Below, in pieces: positions 34,879 through 44,456 of a stretch of DNA of 64,000 bases. Below the pieces are notes generated by a model. That model was not told where the DNA came from and searched no databases. It worked only from the letters and a program-made list of their open reading frames with translations. The stretch is from Lewinellaceae bacterium (lineage in GTDB: Bacteria > Bacteroidota > Bacteroidia > Chitinophagales > Saprospiraceae). Numbering within the stretch: the first letter of the stretch is position 1; each line of letters begins with the position of its first letter. A program made the position numbers and the translations under genes. The DNA lies in the NCBI GenBank assembly GCA_020636275.1, contig JACJYD010000001.1, forward strand, positions 1 to 64,000. The letters run 5' to 3'.

Positions 34879-36819
34879 TTATAATTTCAAGACTTTTTGA
34901 AAAACAGAAATTTCATACCCATTTGTCAATTGAAGCCAGTACAGGCCGCTGGGACACAGGCTAATGTCAAGCACAACTTGTTCCGAAAATAAACCGGAAC
35001 ACCAGGTCTTTCCATTTCCATCCAGTAGCCGGTAATTCCACTCACTTCTGCTATGGTTGTCAATACATAAAAAATTTCGGGCCGGGTTGGGAAATATCTT
35101 CAACGATGATGGAGTCACCAACTCCCCTGCTTGGGTCGTGACAATCGGGGTGGTCACATAAATCATGGCCGTATCCAGGTCGGTCACCTGGATGTTGTCA
35201 AACCACAGTTTCTTTCCTTGTAGATCATTCTGTTCACTGACAATCTCGAAACGATCTACGGCTTTCCAGTCGAAGGCGCCCTGGGGAGGAAACCAACCGT
35301 TGTCCCAGCTTCCCTTTTCCTCCAGGTCATCCAGGGGGATGTGCAAATGGTGCCAGTAACTGTCGCCGGGCGCCATACTCTCGTCGATCGTAATGCCCAT
35401 TCGCCAGGGATGATCACCCGTCGTTTCTGTTTTGGTATCGATAAAACGAAGATCAAAGGAGACGCCGGGCGTATCGCCCCGCACCATCAGATCGAGGGCA
35501 AACCCATTGGCGACGAGCACCGACAGATCCTTGTTTGGTATAAAATCAAACCCAACGGTGTTATACTGGTCGGCATCGGCCCAGAAGATGCAGTATTCGC
35601 CATTGTTGGGTTGCGCCGTGGAGTAATAATTGAGCATGCCGTTGCTGTAGCTGGATTCGAAAACCATACTTTCGATGTAGTCGGAATACATTAGAAAACC
35701 CGTTGTGTCGGGCAACAGGATGTACTCGGTCTGTTCGGGTGCGGTCAACCCCAGCGCTTCGATCAGCGGCACGTTAAGATCGTGCTCGAACAACCCGTTA
35801 CTGCCGGCTTCGAACAGGCCAAATCCGCCGTGATAGTCCCAGCTCGTCCAGGCAATGCCTTTTTCTTCGAGGTACTCCCGAACCACCTGATACCAGTACA
35901 CCCGGTCTTCCGGATCGCTATTGGGGATATATACCCCGAATTCCCCGCAAAAAACGGGCACATTCCGGGTATCGCGGAAGGCCACGGCGATGTCAATGAG
36001 CTGCTTGATCTTTGCAACCGTTCCATCGGTGGCGTAGTTGTTGTACTGATCCTCCCCCCAGGTGCCCACCAATCCCGATGGAAGTGGAGGCATTGCACCG
36101 GCCGACCAGGGAAATGGCACGCCCGACAATTGGTCAAAAGGAATGCCGACCCAGGTTGCCCCCTGGTGCGTGAACAGGAAGGGGTCGTAAAAATGGAAGG
36201 TATAGATCAGGTTTTCGTCGGTATATTCCGGGATAGCCGCCAGGTTGTTATAGCTATTCCAGCCGGCGCCCCCCACAATGATCGTATGTTCGGTATCCAC
36301 AGCCCGGATCGCGTCGATCACTTCCTGCTGGATGGAATTCCACGCCGCGTCGGAAATGCCGTGGGGCTCGTTGAGGACCTCGTAGTAGATCAGGTTGGAG
36401 CGGTCTTTGTAGTGCGTCGCCATCTGTGTCCAAACCTTTTTCAGGACCACACCGACATTTGGATCCGTATTTGCCGCCGGGTCAAACGTATGGTTATCCA
36501 AAATAAGGTGCAAGCCCAGTTCCTCTGCCCAGTCGACTGCCTGGTCCAAAAAGGATAGGAACAACGGGCTCAGGGTGTAATTCGGCGCTCCGTTCGTCAT
36601 GAAATGGAGATTGATCGGCAGCCGGATCACGTCGCAACCCAGGCTCTGGATCTGCTCGAAATCTTTTTTCGTGTACTTGGTAAATTGAATTTGCTGTGCA
36701 CTGCCTACCTGGAACCAGCCCGTCAGGTTGACGCCGCGGCTGAATGGCGCTTCCTGGGCATTTAAGGCGCCGACTGTGAATAGCAGGCTTGAAAATAGAA
36801 TGAATGCAGTTCTTTTCAT
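34879..36819 (-). CDS. Secreted GH5 family endoglucanase-like enzyme with carbohydrate-binding region and T9SS type A domain
   Basis: The product is 646 residues with signal peptide MKRTAFILFSSLLFTVGALNA. The GH5 barrel covers about 25-355. The acid/base Glu151 is in YYEVLNEPHG and the nucleophile Glu293 in FCGEFGVY; IRLPIN and HFYDPF also fit the family. Residues about 370-560 are a beta-sandwich resembling a CBM11-like module (GFALDLMVRGD, KLWFDNIQVTD). The C-terminus (LKIFPNPARNFLCI to ISVFQKVLKL) is a type A sorting domain. It would cut internal beta-1,4-glucan or related bonds outside the cell. It lies 19 nt after the GH3 gene on the same strand, suggesting one operon for beta-glucan use. 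Confidence 0.92.
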   Translation of the reverse strand: MKRTAFILFSSLLFTVGALNAQEAPFSRGVNLTGWFQVGSAQQIQFTKYTKKDFEQIQSLGCDVIRLPINLHFMTNGAPNYTLSPLFLSFLDQAVDWAEELGLHLILDNHTFDPAANTDPNVGVVLKKVWTQMATHYKDRSNLIYYEVLNEPHGISDAAWNSIQQEVIDAIRAVDTEHTIIVGGAGWNSYNNLAAIPEYTDENLIYTFHFYDPFLFTHQGATWVGIPFDQLSGVPFPWSAGAMPPLPSGLVGTWGEDQYNNYATDGTVAKIKQLIDIAVAFRDTRNVPVFCGEFGVYIPNSDPEDRVYWYQVVREYLEEKGIAWTSWDYHGGFGLFEAGSNGLFEHDLNVPLIEALGLTAPEQTEYILLPDTTGFLMYSDYIESMVFESSYSNGMLNYYSTAQPNNGEYCIFWADADQYNTVGFDFIPNKDLSVLVANGFALDLMVRGDTPGVSFDLRFIDTKTETTGDHPWRMGITIDESMAPGDSYWHHLHIPLDDLEEKGSWDNGWFPPQGAFDWKAVDRFEIVSEQNDLQGKKLWFDNIQVTDLDTAMIYVTTPIVTTQAGELVTPSSLKIFPNPARNFLCIDNHSRSEWNYRLLDGNGKTWCSGLFSEQVVLDISLCPSGLYWLQLTNGYEISVFQKVLKL

Positions 36820-36838
36820 GGCGACAATATATTGCCTG

Positions 36839-39106
36839 TCAATTATTTAATACAAATTCCGTCTCCAAACCTCCCACTTGCGCCGTAAACGCGCCCGGCT
36901 CCGTGATCCACTTATTATCCACCCCCACAAAAGCCAGATCTTTAGCCCGAATGGTAAAAGTAACAGTCTTGCTTTCCCCGGCCTCGAGAGCGACCTTTTC
37001 GTACCCTCTCAGGCGCTTCACCGAAGGCGTGATGCTCGCCACCTGGTCGGTGATGTAAAGTTGTACGACTTCTTTTCCGGCGCGCTGTCCGGTATTGGCC
37101 ACCTGCACCGAGATCTGCAGCGAATCCCCCATCGACCATTCCTTGCTGCTGAGCTGCAGGTCGGAATATGCGAAAGTGGTATAGCTAAGCCCGTGTCCGA
37201 AAGGCCATTGTGGGTTGATCGCATTTTCGCCCCCTTTGTTGTCGACCCGGTCGGGACCTTTGTGATCATAGGTGCGGAGGGTGTTGACGTATCGGGGATA
37301 GGTATAGGGCAATTTCCCGTTCGGGTTGTAGTCGCCGAAAAGGACCTCGGCGACCGCACGGCCACCTTCGCTACCCGGCAGATAAGCCTGAAGGGCCGCC
37401 GCCGTTTTTTCCTCCCATTTTCCCAGCACCCGCGGACGGCCTTCCACCAGCACCAGAATAACCGGTTTACCGGATTGAGCCACCGCTTCGACCAGTTGTC
37501 CCTGTGCGGCGGGGAGGCTGATGTCATCGATGTTTCCGGGCGTTTCGGTGTAGTTCATTTCGCCAAGGCAAACGACCACGGCATCTACCTGCCGGGCAGC
37601 CGATGCCGCTATAGGACCATCGGTCAGGGCATCAAACGTGGCGCCCGGCACATAGGTTACCCGGCCGGCGCCCAACTTGTCCTGGATGGCTTCCAGAATG
37701 GTCTTTTTCCCTTCCTCGGCATCGTAGTCCGGATTGTTTCCCTGCCAGGTGCGCGTCCAGCCTCCGTTCAGGTTCATCATGGAGTTGGCGGTCGGACCGG
37801 TAACCAATACCTTGCTGTCTTTGGCAAGCGGGAGCACGCCACCATCGTTTTTCAACAAGGTGATACACTCCAGCGCTGCCTGGAAACTTTCTTCGGCAAA
37901 CTCCTCCGAACCGAATTTTGAATAATCGTGATCGGCGTAGTAGGGATTATCGAAAAGGCCCAGTCGTTCTTTTACCGTCAGGATCCGCTCGACTGCCTCG
38001 TCGATCCGCCACATTGGCACTTCACCTTCCTCAACCAGCTCTTTCAACAGAACCGGAAATTCGAGATTGAAAGGCACCATGGCCATATCCACCCCGGCAT
38101 TGATCGCCATTTTGATGGACTCTTTGTAATCGCGGGCTACATGATAGCGGGTGTAAAGATAGGTGATGTCATCCCAGTCGGTCACCGCCAGGCCTTCGAA
38201 GCCCATTTCAGTGCGCAGGAGGTCGGTGAGAATGGCTTTGTTGCAGTGCACCGGGATTCCGTTTATCTCGCCGGAGTTGATCATGATCGTCAGGGCGCCG
38301 GCATCGATGGCCCGCTGGAAGGTAGGTGCGATGTATTCCCTCAATTGCCGCTCGGGTATCCAGGCCTGGGTGCGGTCGTGCCCGGTCATCGGCATACTGT
38401 AGCCAAGGAAGTGTTTCAGACAGGCAGCGATCTGCTCGGGGTCGGCAGGGTCATCGCCCTGGAAGCCACGCACATAGGCTTCGCCCATATCGGAGGCCAG
38501 GAGTATATCTTCTCCGAACGTTTCCCATAACCGCGGCCATTGCGGATTGCGGCCTATGTCGAGCACCGGAGCGAAGGTCCAGGGTATCCAGGAAGCCCTG
38601 GTTTCATAGGCCGCGATGTGGGACGCTTTTTCGGCCAGGCCGGGATTCCAGGTCGCTGCCATTGCAATTTCCTGGGGGAACAGGGTCGAGCCCAGCGTGT
38701 AATTGGCGCCGTGAATGGCATCAATGCCATAGAGCACCGGAATACCCGTCGACTTTTCTTTCGCCATATCCTGGATCGCCTGGATGACCTCGTGCCAATG
38801 CTCCCGTGTGTAACCGTGTCCGGCAACATTGAGGATAGAGCCGACCCGCAGATCGACGAGCACTTTTCGCAGCATGGATTCATCGAGTTGATGGGGTTCG
38901 GCCAGGTTTCCGTTTTCATCTTTAACGGAGATCACATCAATGGCGATCTGGGTCATCTCGCCCACTTTATCCTCGAGGGTCATTTTTGCCATCAGGTCTT
39001 TGACCCTTTCGGAAGTGTTGGAATCGTCCATGCTCGTAGTTGATTTATCCGTTGGCTGGCAGCTAATGGTCAGGCCGATTGCACACAAAAGAAAAAAGCG
39101 TTTCAT
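36839..39106 (-). CDS. bglX: GH3 family beta-glucosidase lipoprotein
   Basis: The product is 755 residues from 39106 (MKRFFLLCAIGLTISC, lipidated Cys16). A longer frame to 39196 lacks a signal. The N-terminal barrel has KHFLGY (231-236) and the nucleophile Asp310 in LAVTDWDD. The C-terminal alpha/beta sandwich (VLVTGPTANSMMNLNGGW) and a terminal fibronectin-III-like domain (GKEVVQLYITD) complete the BglX architecture. It releases glucose from short beta-glucosides, probably in the periplasm or at the outer membrane. It is the first gene of the GH3-GH5 pair. The symbol is by similarity of architecture only. Confidence 0.93.
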   Translation of the reverse strand: MKRFFLLCAIGLTISCQPTDKSTTSMDDSNTSERVKDLMAKMTLEDKVGEMTQIAIDVISVKDENGNLAEPHQLDESMLRKVLVDLRVGSILNVAGHGYTREHWHEVIQAIQDMAKEKSTGIPVLYGIDAIHGANYTLGSTLFPQEIAMAATWNPGLAEKASHIAAYETRASWIPWTFAPVLDIGRNPQWPRLWETFGEDILLASDMGEAYVRGFQGDDPADPEQIAACLKHFLGYSMPMTGHDRTQAWIPERQLREYIAPTFQRAIDAGALTIMINSGEINGIPVHCNKAILTDLLRTEMGFEGLAVTDWDDITYLYTRYHVARDYKESIKMAINAGVDMAMVPFNLEFPVLLKELVEEGEVPMWRIDEAVERILTVKERLGLFDNPYYADHDYSKFGSEEFAEESFQAALECITLLKNDGGVLPLAKDSKVLVTGPTANSMMNLNGGWTRTWQGNNPDYDAEEGKKTILEAIQDKLGAGRVTYVPGATFDALTDGPIAASAARQVDAVVVCLGEMNYTETPGNIDDISLPAAQGQLVEAVAQSGKPVILVLVEGRPRVLGKWEEKTAAALQAYLPGSEGGRAVAEVLFGDYNPNGKLPYTYPRYVNTLRTYDHKGPDRVDNKGGENAINPQWPFGHGLSYTTFAYSDLQLSSKEWSMGDSLQISVQVANTGQRAGKEVVQLYITDQVASITPSVKRLRGYEKVALEAGESKTVTFTIRAKDLAFVGVDNKWITEPGAFTAQVGGLETEFVLNN

Positions 39107-39429
39107 ATGAATTTTTTTATAAACGAATTCACAACCATATTCGGGATTGAGGTAAACCGAAAAGTCCAGGTAGGTTCTTACTTCCCGGGTGTTCAAGGGT
39201 TCGCTCTATATATTGACCACGGAAAGACAATAATACCAAAAAACAGCGTACTCTCCATCCTGGAATCCTTCCAAGGTCAATTGCCCGCCATCACCCACCC
39301 GAAGGTTGCCGATACCTTGCCATTGCACAGGGGTATTTGTCACAAAGCGCTAAAAAACCGAAAGTTGGTCGTTATTCTGATTTTCCGTACCTTTCGCCCT
39401 GATTTTATCACCACTAACCTTTAACCGGT
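39107..39429. other. Divergent promoter region between GH3 and the beta-lactamase-fold gene
   Basis: This 323-bp gap serves two divergent genes. On the plus strand it holds the TTG-N20-TACCTTTC promoter given separately. On the minus strand CAACCATA near 39130 is a near-match to a -7 box, without a clear -33 partner. A short frame through the gap has no signal or family trait and is probably not coding. Confidence 0.6.
39365..39395 (+). promoter_or_regulatory. Bacteroidota-type promoter of the beta-lactamase-fold gene
   Basis: A -33 TTG at 39365-39367, 20 bp, then TACCTTTC at 39388-39395, which matches TAnnTTTG in all but the last base. It lies 34 nt before the TTG start codon at 39430. Confidence 0.6.
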
Positions 39430-40620
39430 TTGCAAAGTAAGTTGCGTACATCCTTTTTTCTCCTTCTCTCGCTGGTTCTAGCCACGAATGTTACAGCGCC
39501 TGAATTGCCCCTTGCGGACCGGAATGATTACACGCCACCGTCCCCGGAAACCCTCTGCGCAGTTGAAGATTTCGATGCTTTTATCGAAGAAGCGATCCAA
39601 AATGGATATGCCCCGGGGGCAGCGGTCGCCATTGTAGAAAACGGGAAAGTATTGCTGGAAAAGGGATACGGCTTGCGGTCCGTTCGCGATGGACAGCCGG
39701 TCGATGCGCACACGATCTTCCGGCTCGCTTCCCTGTCGAAATCCTTCGCCGCCTTTATGACCGGCCGGCTCGTGGAAAAAAAGATCCTGGATTGGGAGGA
39801 CCCCGTTGTGCAGTACTTGCCCGACTTCTGCCTCCAATCCGACGAGCAAACAGAACAGCTGCAGATTGCCCATCTCCTCTCCCACACCACGGGATTGCCC
39901 TACCATACCTACACCAATATGATCGAACTGGGGCGGACTACCGAAGAGATCATTCCCCTGCTGGCTAACGTAGAGATCATCGGAAAGCCTGGCAAGGTTT
40001 ACAGCTATCAAAATTCGATATTTTCCGTTATCGGAGAGGTGGCTAAAAAAGCCACGGGCCTGGAGTACGAAGCAAATCTGAAAAAGGAGGTATTCGGTCC
40101 GCTCCGCATGACCGATGCTTCGGCAAGTCTGGAGGGCTTCCTCCATCACGGCAATGCTGCCATGCCCCACAAGGTCGTTCGATCCGGTGTATGGCGCCAG
40201 GTTTCTCCTTCCCCGCATTACTACAACGCGGCTCCCGCCGGGGGCGTCAATGCCAGTGCCGCAGATATGGGGGAATACCTGCTGGCCATGCTGGGCAATC
40301 GCCCCGATGTCCTGAGCGCTGAAACGCTAAAGAAACTGGGGACCCCCTATGTCTATACCCCCGTTCGCTGGCGGTACTTTAATAATTGGAAAGGATTGAA
40401 AAAGGCCTACTATGGCCTCGGCTGGCGTGTGCTCGACATGGGGAACGGCGAAACGATCCTCTACCACGGCGGCTTTGTAAACGGCTACCGGGCCGAAATC
40501 GCCGTGCATCCCAAAGAAGGGTGGGGCATCTGCGTCATGTTCAATGGCGCCGCCAGTATGGCAGACCAATGCATTCCCAAATTTCTGGAACTCAAAAAGA
40601 AGAAAAAGGAGATACTGTAA
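39430..40620 (+). CDS. Serine hydrolase of the beta-lactamase (class C/PBP4*) family
   Basis: The product is 396 residues. The catalytic motifs are SLSK (Ser101, Lys104), YQN (193-195, the Y-x-N motif) and LYHGG near residue 345, which replaces KTG. The signal peptide is complete only if a TTG codon at 39430 starts translation (QSKLRTSFFLLLSLVLATNVTA); no ATG is available upstream of the hydrophobic core. Members include D-aminopeptidases, esterases and low-activity beta-lactamases, so the substrate cannot be named. It is probably periplasmic. Confidence 0.87.
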   Translation: MQSKLRTSFFLLLSLVLATNVTAPELPLADRNDYTPPSPETLCAVEDFDAFIEEAIQNGYAPGAAVAIVENGKVLLEKGYGLRSVRDGQPVDAHTIFRLASLSKSFAAFMTGRLVEKKILDWEDPVVQYLPDFCLQSDEQTEQLQIAHLLSHTTGLPYHTYTNMIELGRTTEEIIPLLANVEIIGKPGKVYSYQNSIFSVIGEVAKKATGLEYEANLKKEVFGPLRMTDASASLEGFLHHGNAAMPHKVVRSGVWRQVSPSPHYYNAAPAGGVNASAADMGEYLLAMLGNRPDVLSAETLKKLGTPYVYTPVRWRYFNNWKGLKKAYYGLGWRVLDMGNGETILYHGGFVNGYRAEIAVHPKEGWGICVMFNGAASMADQCIPKFLELKKKKKEIL

Positions 40621-40635
40621 GCATACGGTAACTCC

Positions 40636-41082
40636 TTACCCCAACAGTTTTTTGACGACCGCCGAGATCGTCGAGCCATCAGCACGCCCGGCAAATTCCT
40701 TACTTGCAATTCCCATCACCTTACCCATGTCCTTCATGGAGGTCGCACCGACCTGTTCGACGATGCGCTTCACCGCGGCTTCCAGTTCTTCCGCGCTCAT
40801 GGCTTTGGGCAAATACCGCTCGATGACCTCCAGTTCTTCCCGTTCTACCAGGGCCAGGTCTTCCCGTCCCTGCTCCTCGTAAATACTCAGGGAGTCCTTG
40901 CGCTGCTTGACCAGTTTCTGGAGCATCTTGATCGCCTTTTCCTCGTTGATCTCTTCGTGGCTTCCATCGGTTTTCGCCAGTAATATCGCTTGTTTGATGG
41001 CCCGGATACCGCGCAATCCCTGTTTGTCCTGCGCTTTCATCGCCGCCTTCAGATCTTCGTTGATGCGTTCTTCGAAAGTCAT
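40636..41082 (-). CDS. yqeY: GatB/YqeY domain protein
   Basis: The product is 148 residues, the usual size of the stand-alone YqeY family. It opens with ERINEDLKAAMKAQD and carries the conserved LRGIRAIKQAI, KQRKDSLSIYEEQGREDL and GKVMGIASKEFAGRADGSTI. It resembles the tail domain of the amidotransferase subunit GatB and may act in tRNA or amide metabolism; its role is not settled. It lies 34 nt downstream of rsmA on the same strand. Confidence 0.93.
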   Translation of the reverse strand: MTFEERINEDLKAAMKAQDKQGLRGIRAIKQAILLAKTDGSHEEINEEKAIKMLQKLVKQRKDSLSIYEEQGREDLALVEREELEVIERYLPKAMSAEELEAAVKRIVEQVGATSMKDMGKVMGIASKEFAGRADGSTISAVVKKLLG

Positions 41083-41116
41083 ATTTTATATTTTAAATAA
41101 TAACAAGTACTGTGCT

Positions 41117-41899
41117 TCAAACAGCATCCCCTCTCGCAATTGCCGCTTTCCGGGTCAATTCCACAAAATCCTCAACACCCAATACTTCCGGCCGTTGTTG
41201 AAAATATTCTTCCTTGAGCACTTCATCCGGAAGCAGCCCTTTCAGGGTATTTCGCAACATCTTGCGCCGCTGGTTGAACGCCTGTTTGACGATTATGCGA
41301 AACAAGCGCTCATCGCAATCCAGGGAATACGGGTCCTTCCGGGTCAGACGAATGACGGCCGACTGCACTTTTGGCGGCGGACTGAAAGATCCCTGTTTCA
41401 CAGTAAACAGATATTCCCCCTCGTAAAAAGCCTGCACCAGCACGCTGATCACCCCATAGGTTTTGCTGCCGGGGGGTGCGATGACCCGTTCGGCCATCTC
41501 TCGCTGGAACATTCCCACCATCTCCGGTATTTGCTTCCGGTATTCCACCATCTTGATCAGGATCTGCGAAGAGATGTTATAAGGGAAATTTCCGATCAGC
41601 CCGAAGGGCTCTTCCCCCATCACCTTCTCCAGCCGCAACTTTAAAAAATCGGCCTCCACGAGTCGTCCGTCCAACTGTGGATAGAACTGCTGCAGATAGG
41701 TGACCATATCGGAATCGGCTTCGACTGCAACCAGTTCGAAAGGCGCTTCCAACAGGTATTTGGTCAGGATTCCCTTGCCCGGACCCACTTCAAGCACCTT
41801 TTTATACACCTCCGTCTTCCGCAGGCTTTCCACGATGCGCTGGGCGATCTGTTCGCTGGTCAGGAAATGCTGGCCAAAGGATTTTTTTGCTCGTAACAT
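41117..41899 (-). CDS. rsmA: 16S rRNA (adenine1518-N6/adenine1519-N6)-dimethyltransferase
   Basis: The product is 260 residues from 41899 (MLRAKKSFGQHFL), the standard N-terminus of KsgA/RsmA; a longer frame adds 19 residues without homology. SAM-binding motif I is VLEVGPGKGILT, motif II has VAVEADSDM, and the catalytic NFPYN stands at about 115-120 (IGNFPYNISS). The C-terminal domain has the expected AFNQRRKMLRNTL. It dimethylates two adenines at the 3' end of 16S rRNA during 30S assembly. Confidence 0.96.
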   Translation of the reverse strand: MLRAKKSFGQHFLTSEQIAQRIVESLRKTEVYKKVLEVGPGKGILTKYLLEAPFELVAVEADSDMVTYLQQFYPQLDGRLVEADFLKLRLEKVMGEEPFGLIGNFPYNISSQILIKMVEYRKQIPEMVGMFQREMAERVIAPPGSKTYGVISVLVQAFYEGEYLFTVKQGSFSPPPKVQSAVIRLTRKDPYSLDCDERLFRIIVKQAFNQRRKMLRNTLKGLLPDEVLKEEYFQQRPEVLGVEDFVELTRKAAIARGDAV

Positions 41900-42113
41900 G
41901 CTTTTAAGGTTACTATAATAAAGGAATGACCGGGGCGAAAGTTCCGAACGGGGCAAATCTAATTATTTACTCCTGCTAAAACGGGCAAACCAATTTTCTT
42001 TAAGGATACTTCGGGCATAGCAGCTCTTCAGAAAGCAAAACATCCCTCAAAATTTTGGATATTTGTGATTCTGAGGAAATTGTTGCATTTTTCCATCTTG
42101 CAAAAAACCTGAC

Positions 42114-43217
42114 ATGCATCTTTCAAAACCCAAAATAGGCATAAGCATTGGCGATATCAATGGCATCGGATTGGAAGTGATCCTGAAAACCCTGGCCATC
42201 AAAGAAATACGCGATCGTTGTATCCCCATTTTGTACGGCTCTTCAAAGGTCGTCTCCTACCACAAGAATATCGTCTCCGTAGAGGACTTTCCGTTTCATC
42301 CCCTTCGCAGCGCAGAACGACCCAGCCCCGACCGGATCAATGTGGTGAATTGTTGGCAGGACAACATCAACATTACCCTGGGAAAAGCCACTGATATTGG
42401 TGGCCAATACGCCATCATTTCACTCGAAGCAGCCGCCAAAGACCTGAAAGCGGGCCATATCGACGCTTTGGTCACCGCTCCGGTCAGCAAGGAAGCTTTG
42501 AAAATGGCAAACTTTCCCTTCACCGGACATACCGAGTACCTCACCGAACTGATGGGCGCCAAGGACAGCCTTATGCTCATGGTATACGACAATCTTCGCA
42601 TCGGATTGGTGACCAATCATCTGCCCATCAATCAAGTCGCAGAAAAGATCTCCAAGGAATTGATCCTCTCCAAGCTCCACCTCTTCAACGACTCGCTGAG
42701 AAAAGACTTCGGCATCGAGCGACCCACCATCGGCGTGCTCTCCCTCAATCCCCACGCCAGCGACGGCGGATTGATCGGCAACGAGGAAGAGCGGTTCATC
42801 CGGCCTGCGGTGGTGGAAGCCAAGAAAGGCGGCATGATGGTATTGGGCCCGTTTTCAGCCGACGGATTCTTTGGTTCCGGCCAGTACGCCAAATTCGACG
42901 GTATCCTCGCCATGTACCACGACCAGGGCCTCATTCCATTCAAAACCCTGGCTTTCGGCGGCGGGATCAACTTTACGGCCGGGTTGAGCGGCATTCGCAC
43001 CTCTCCCGACCACGGTACCGGATTCGATATCGCCGGCCAAAATGTGGCCGACCACTCCTCTTTTATGCAAGCCGTTTTCCTGGCCATCGACCTGGCCCGC
43101 AACCGCCTGGAATTCGCTGAAATGTACGCCAACGCCCTGGTAAAACGGGAGAAACCTGCCGAATTGGAAGAAGAAGCTTCCGCGGACATTCTGGAGGAAG
43201 ACGGACCAAACGGATAA
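42114..43217 (+). CDS. pdxA: 4-hydroxythreonine-4-phosphate dehydrogenase
   Basis: The product is 367 residues. It begins KPKIGISIGDINGIGLEVIL and carries PVSKEALK, FTGHTEYL (metal His), and AMYHDQGLIPFK plus FTAGLSGIRTSPDHGTGFDIAG in the C-terminal half, all PdxA hallmarks. It oxidises 4-phosphooxy-threonine with NAD in pyridoxal phosphate synthesis. A tail of about 25 acidic residues after the conserved core is longer than in E. coli. It is followed closely by a dksA-like gene. Confidence 0.96.
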   Translation: MHLSKPKIGISIGDINGIGLEVILKTLAIKEIRDRCIPILYGSSKVVSYHKNIVSVEDFPFHPLRSAERPSPDRINVVNCWQDNINITLGKATDIGGQYAIISLEAAAKDLKAGHIDALVTAPVSKEALKMANFPFTGHTEYLTELMGAKDSLMLMVYDNLRIGLVTNHLPINQVAEKISKELILSKLHLFNDSLRKDFGIERPTIGVLSLNPHASDGGLIGNEEERFIRPAVVEAKKGGMMVLGPFSADGFFGSGQYAKFDGILAMYHDQGLIPFKTLAFGGGINFTAGLSGIRTSPDHGTGFDIAGQNVADHSSFMQAVFLAIDLARNRLEFAEMYANALVKREKPAELEEEASADILEEDGPNG

Positions 43218-43324
43218 GGTTTTTAATTTAACCTTTGGACCAGACTGGGAAAAAGTCTATTTTTGCGGGGATTTTCAAGAAATCACCTGATTTTCATTTT
43301 CCAACCCCGACAAGAAGACGATTT

Positions 43325-43696
43325 ATGAGTCAAGTAATGGAAAAAACCCGGTACACCGACGAGGAACTCGAGGAATTTAGAATGCTGATCGAAGAGAAAC
43401 TGGAGAAAGCCAAAGATCAACTCCACTTTTATCAACAACAACTGGAAGATCTGGCCGATAACCCCGATTCCAAGATCCGGGGCCTGGACGACGGGACAGG
43501 GACTGCAGAAAATGAGCAACTCTACCAACTGGCCGCCCGCCAGCAAAAACTCATCCAACACCTGGAAAACGCGCTGATCCGGGTACACAATAAAACCTAT
43601 GGCATTTGTCGTGCCACGGGAAAGCTCATATCAAAAGAACGTCTGAAAGCAGTGCCCCACGCGACCTTGAGCATGGAGGCAAAAAAAGTCCAGTAA
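43325..43696 (+). CDS. TraR/DksA family transcription factor without the zinc cysteines
   Basis: The product is 123 residues from 43325 (MSQVMEKTRYTDEEL); an upstream frame to 43235 has no family match. Residues 10-85 form the coiled-coil, and the C-terminal part reads KTYGICRATGKLISKERLKAVPHATLS. Canonical DksA has CxxC and a second CxxC to hold zinc; here only one Cys remains, as in the cysteine-poor Bacteroidota members. It probably binds RNA polymerase through its secondary channel. Position between pdxA and lspA suggests co-transcription. Confidence 0.88.
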   Translation: MSQVMEKTRYTDEELEEFRMLIEEKLEKAKDQLHFYQQQLEDLADNPDSKIRGLDDGTGTAENEQLYQLAARQQKLIQHLENALIRVHNKTYGICRATGKLISKERLKAVPHATLSMEAKKVQ

Positions 43697-43757
43697 ACAC
43701 TCTTTCTGCACACCGGTTAAACCGGATCAAGACAAGAGCGTTACTATAACCGTGTGG

Positions 43758-44456
43758 ATGGGTTCCATCCATTTAAATTGCAGCGTATTGAAACCCGCGA
43801 TCAAAGTCTCCCTCCTGGTTTTCCTGATCCTGCTGATCGATCAAAGCCTGAAGTTTTGGGTCAAAACACATATGGTATACGGTGAGGAGATCTATATCCT
43901 CGGATTGAATTGGGCACGGCTCCATTTCGTGGAAAACAATGGAATGGCATTCGGTCTCTCCCTCGGAGGCGAATATGGAAAACTGGCCCTAAGCCTTTTC
44001 CGGATCCTGGCTGTGCTCTTCCTGATCTATTATCTGCGGTTCCTGATCCGGGAAAAAGCATCGTTCGGCCTGCTGGCCAGTTTTTCCCTGATCCTGGCGG
44101 GCGCTATCGGCAATATCCTCGACAGTGCATTTTACGGCCTGATCTTTTCGACCAGCCACCATGCCACAGCTACCCTCTTTCCACCTGAAGGTGGTTACGC
44201 CGGATTCCTCCACGGGATGGTAGTTGATATGTTGTACTTCCCCATCGTTGAGGAAAAGATGCTGCCGGATTGGATCCCTTTTATCTCCAGCAAACCTTTT
44301 ACTTTCTTCCGCCCTGTATTTAATATCGCCGACTCGGCAATTACTGTTGGCGTGGTTAGCCTGATCCTGTTCCACCGCCAGTTCTTCAGCGGCCACATCC
44401 ATCCCAAGTCAAAAAGCGAGCCCCAACCCATTGAAACCGCAACAGAGGAAGCCTAA
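43758..44456 (+). CDS. lspA: Lipoprotein signal peptidase (signal peptidase II)
   Basis: The product is 232 residues from the ATG at 43758 (a GTG lies two codons upstream). Four membrane helices are visible. The catalytic aspartates fit GNILDSAFYG and FNIADSAITVG, with HFVENNGMAFG near the N-terminus. An extra loop of about 40 residues between the two catalytic motifs (TSHHATATLFPPEGG to LPDWIPFIS) is typical of Bacteroidota enzymes. It cleaves the signal peptide of the many lipoproteins encoded in this window. The stop codon lies within a terminator. Confidence 0.95.
   Translation: MGSIHLNCSVLKPAIKVSLLVFLILLIDQSLKFWVKTHMVYGEEIYILGLNWARLHFVENNGMAFGLSLGGEYGKLALSLFRILAVLFLIYYLRFLIREKASFGLLASFSLILAGAIGNILDSAFYGLIFSTSHHATATLFPPEGGYAGFLHGMVVDMLYFPIVEEKMLPDWIPFISSKPFTFFRPVFNIADSAITVGVVSLILFHRQFFSGHIHPKSKSEPQPIETATEEA

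Noticed and set aside
39107..39424. 105-codon plus-strand frame in the GH3/beta-lactamase gap
   Set aside because: No family, signal or good ribosome site; it overlaps the promoter of the next gene.
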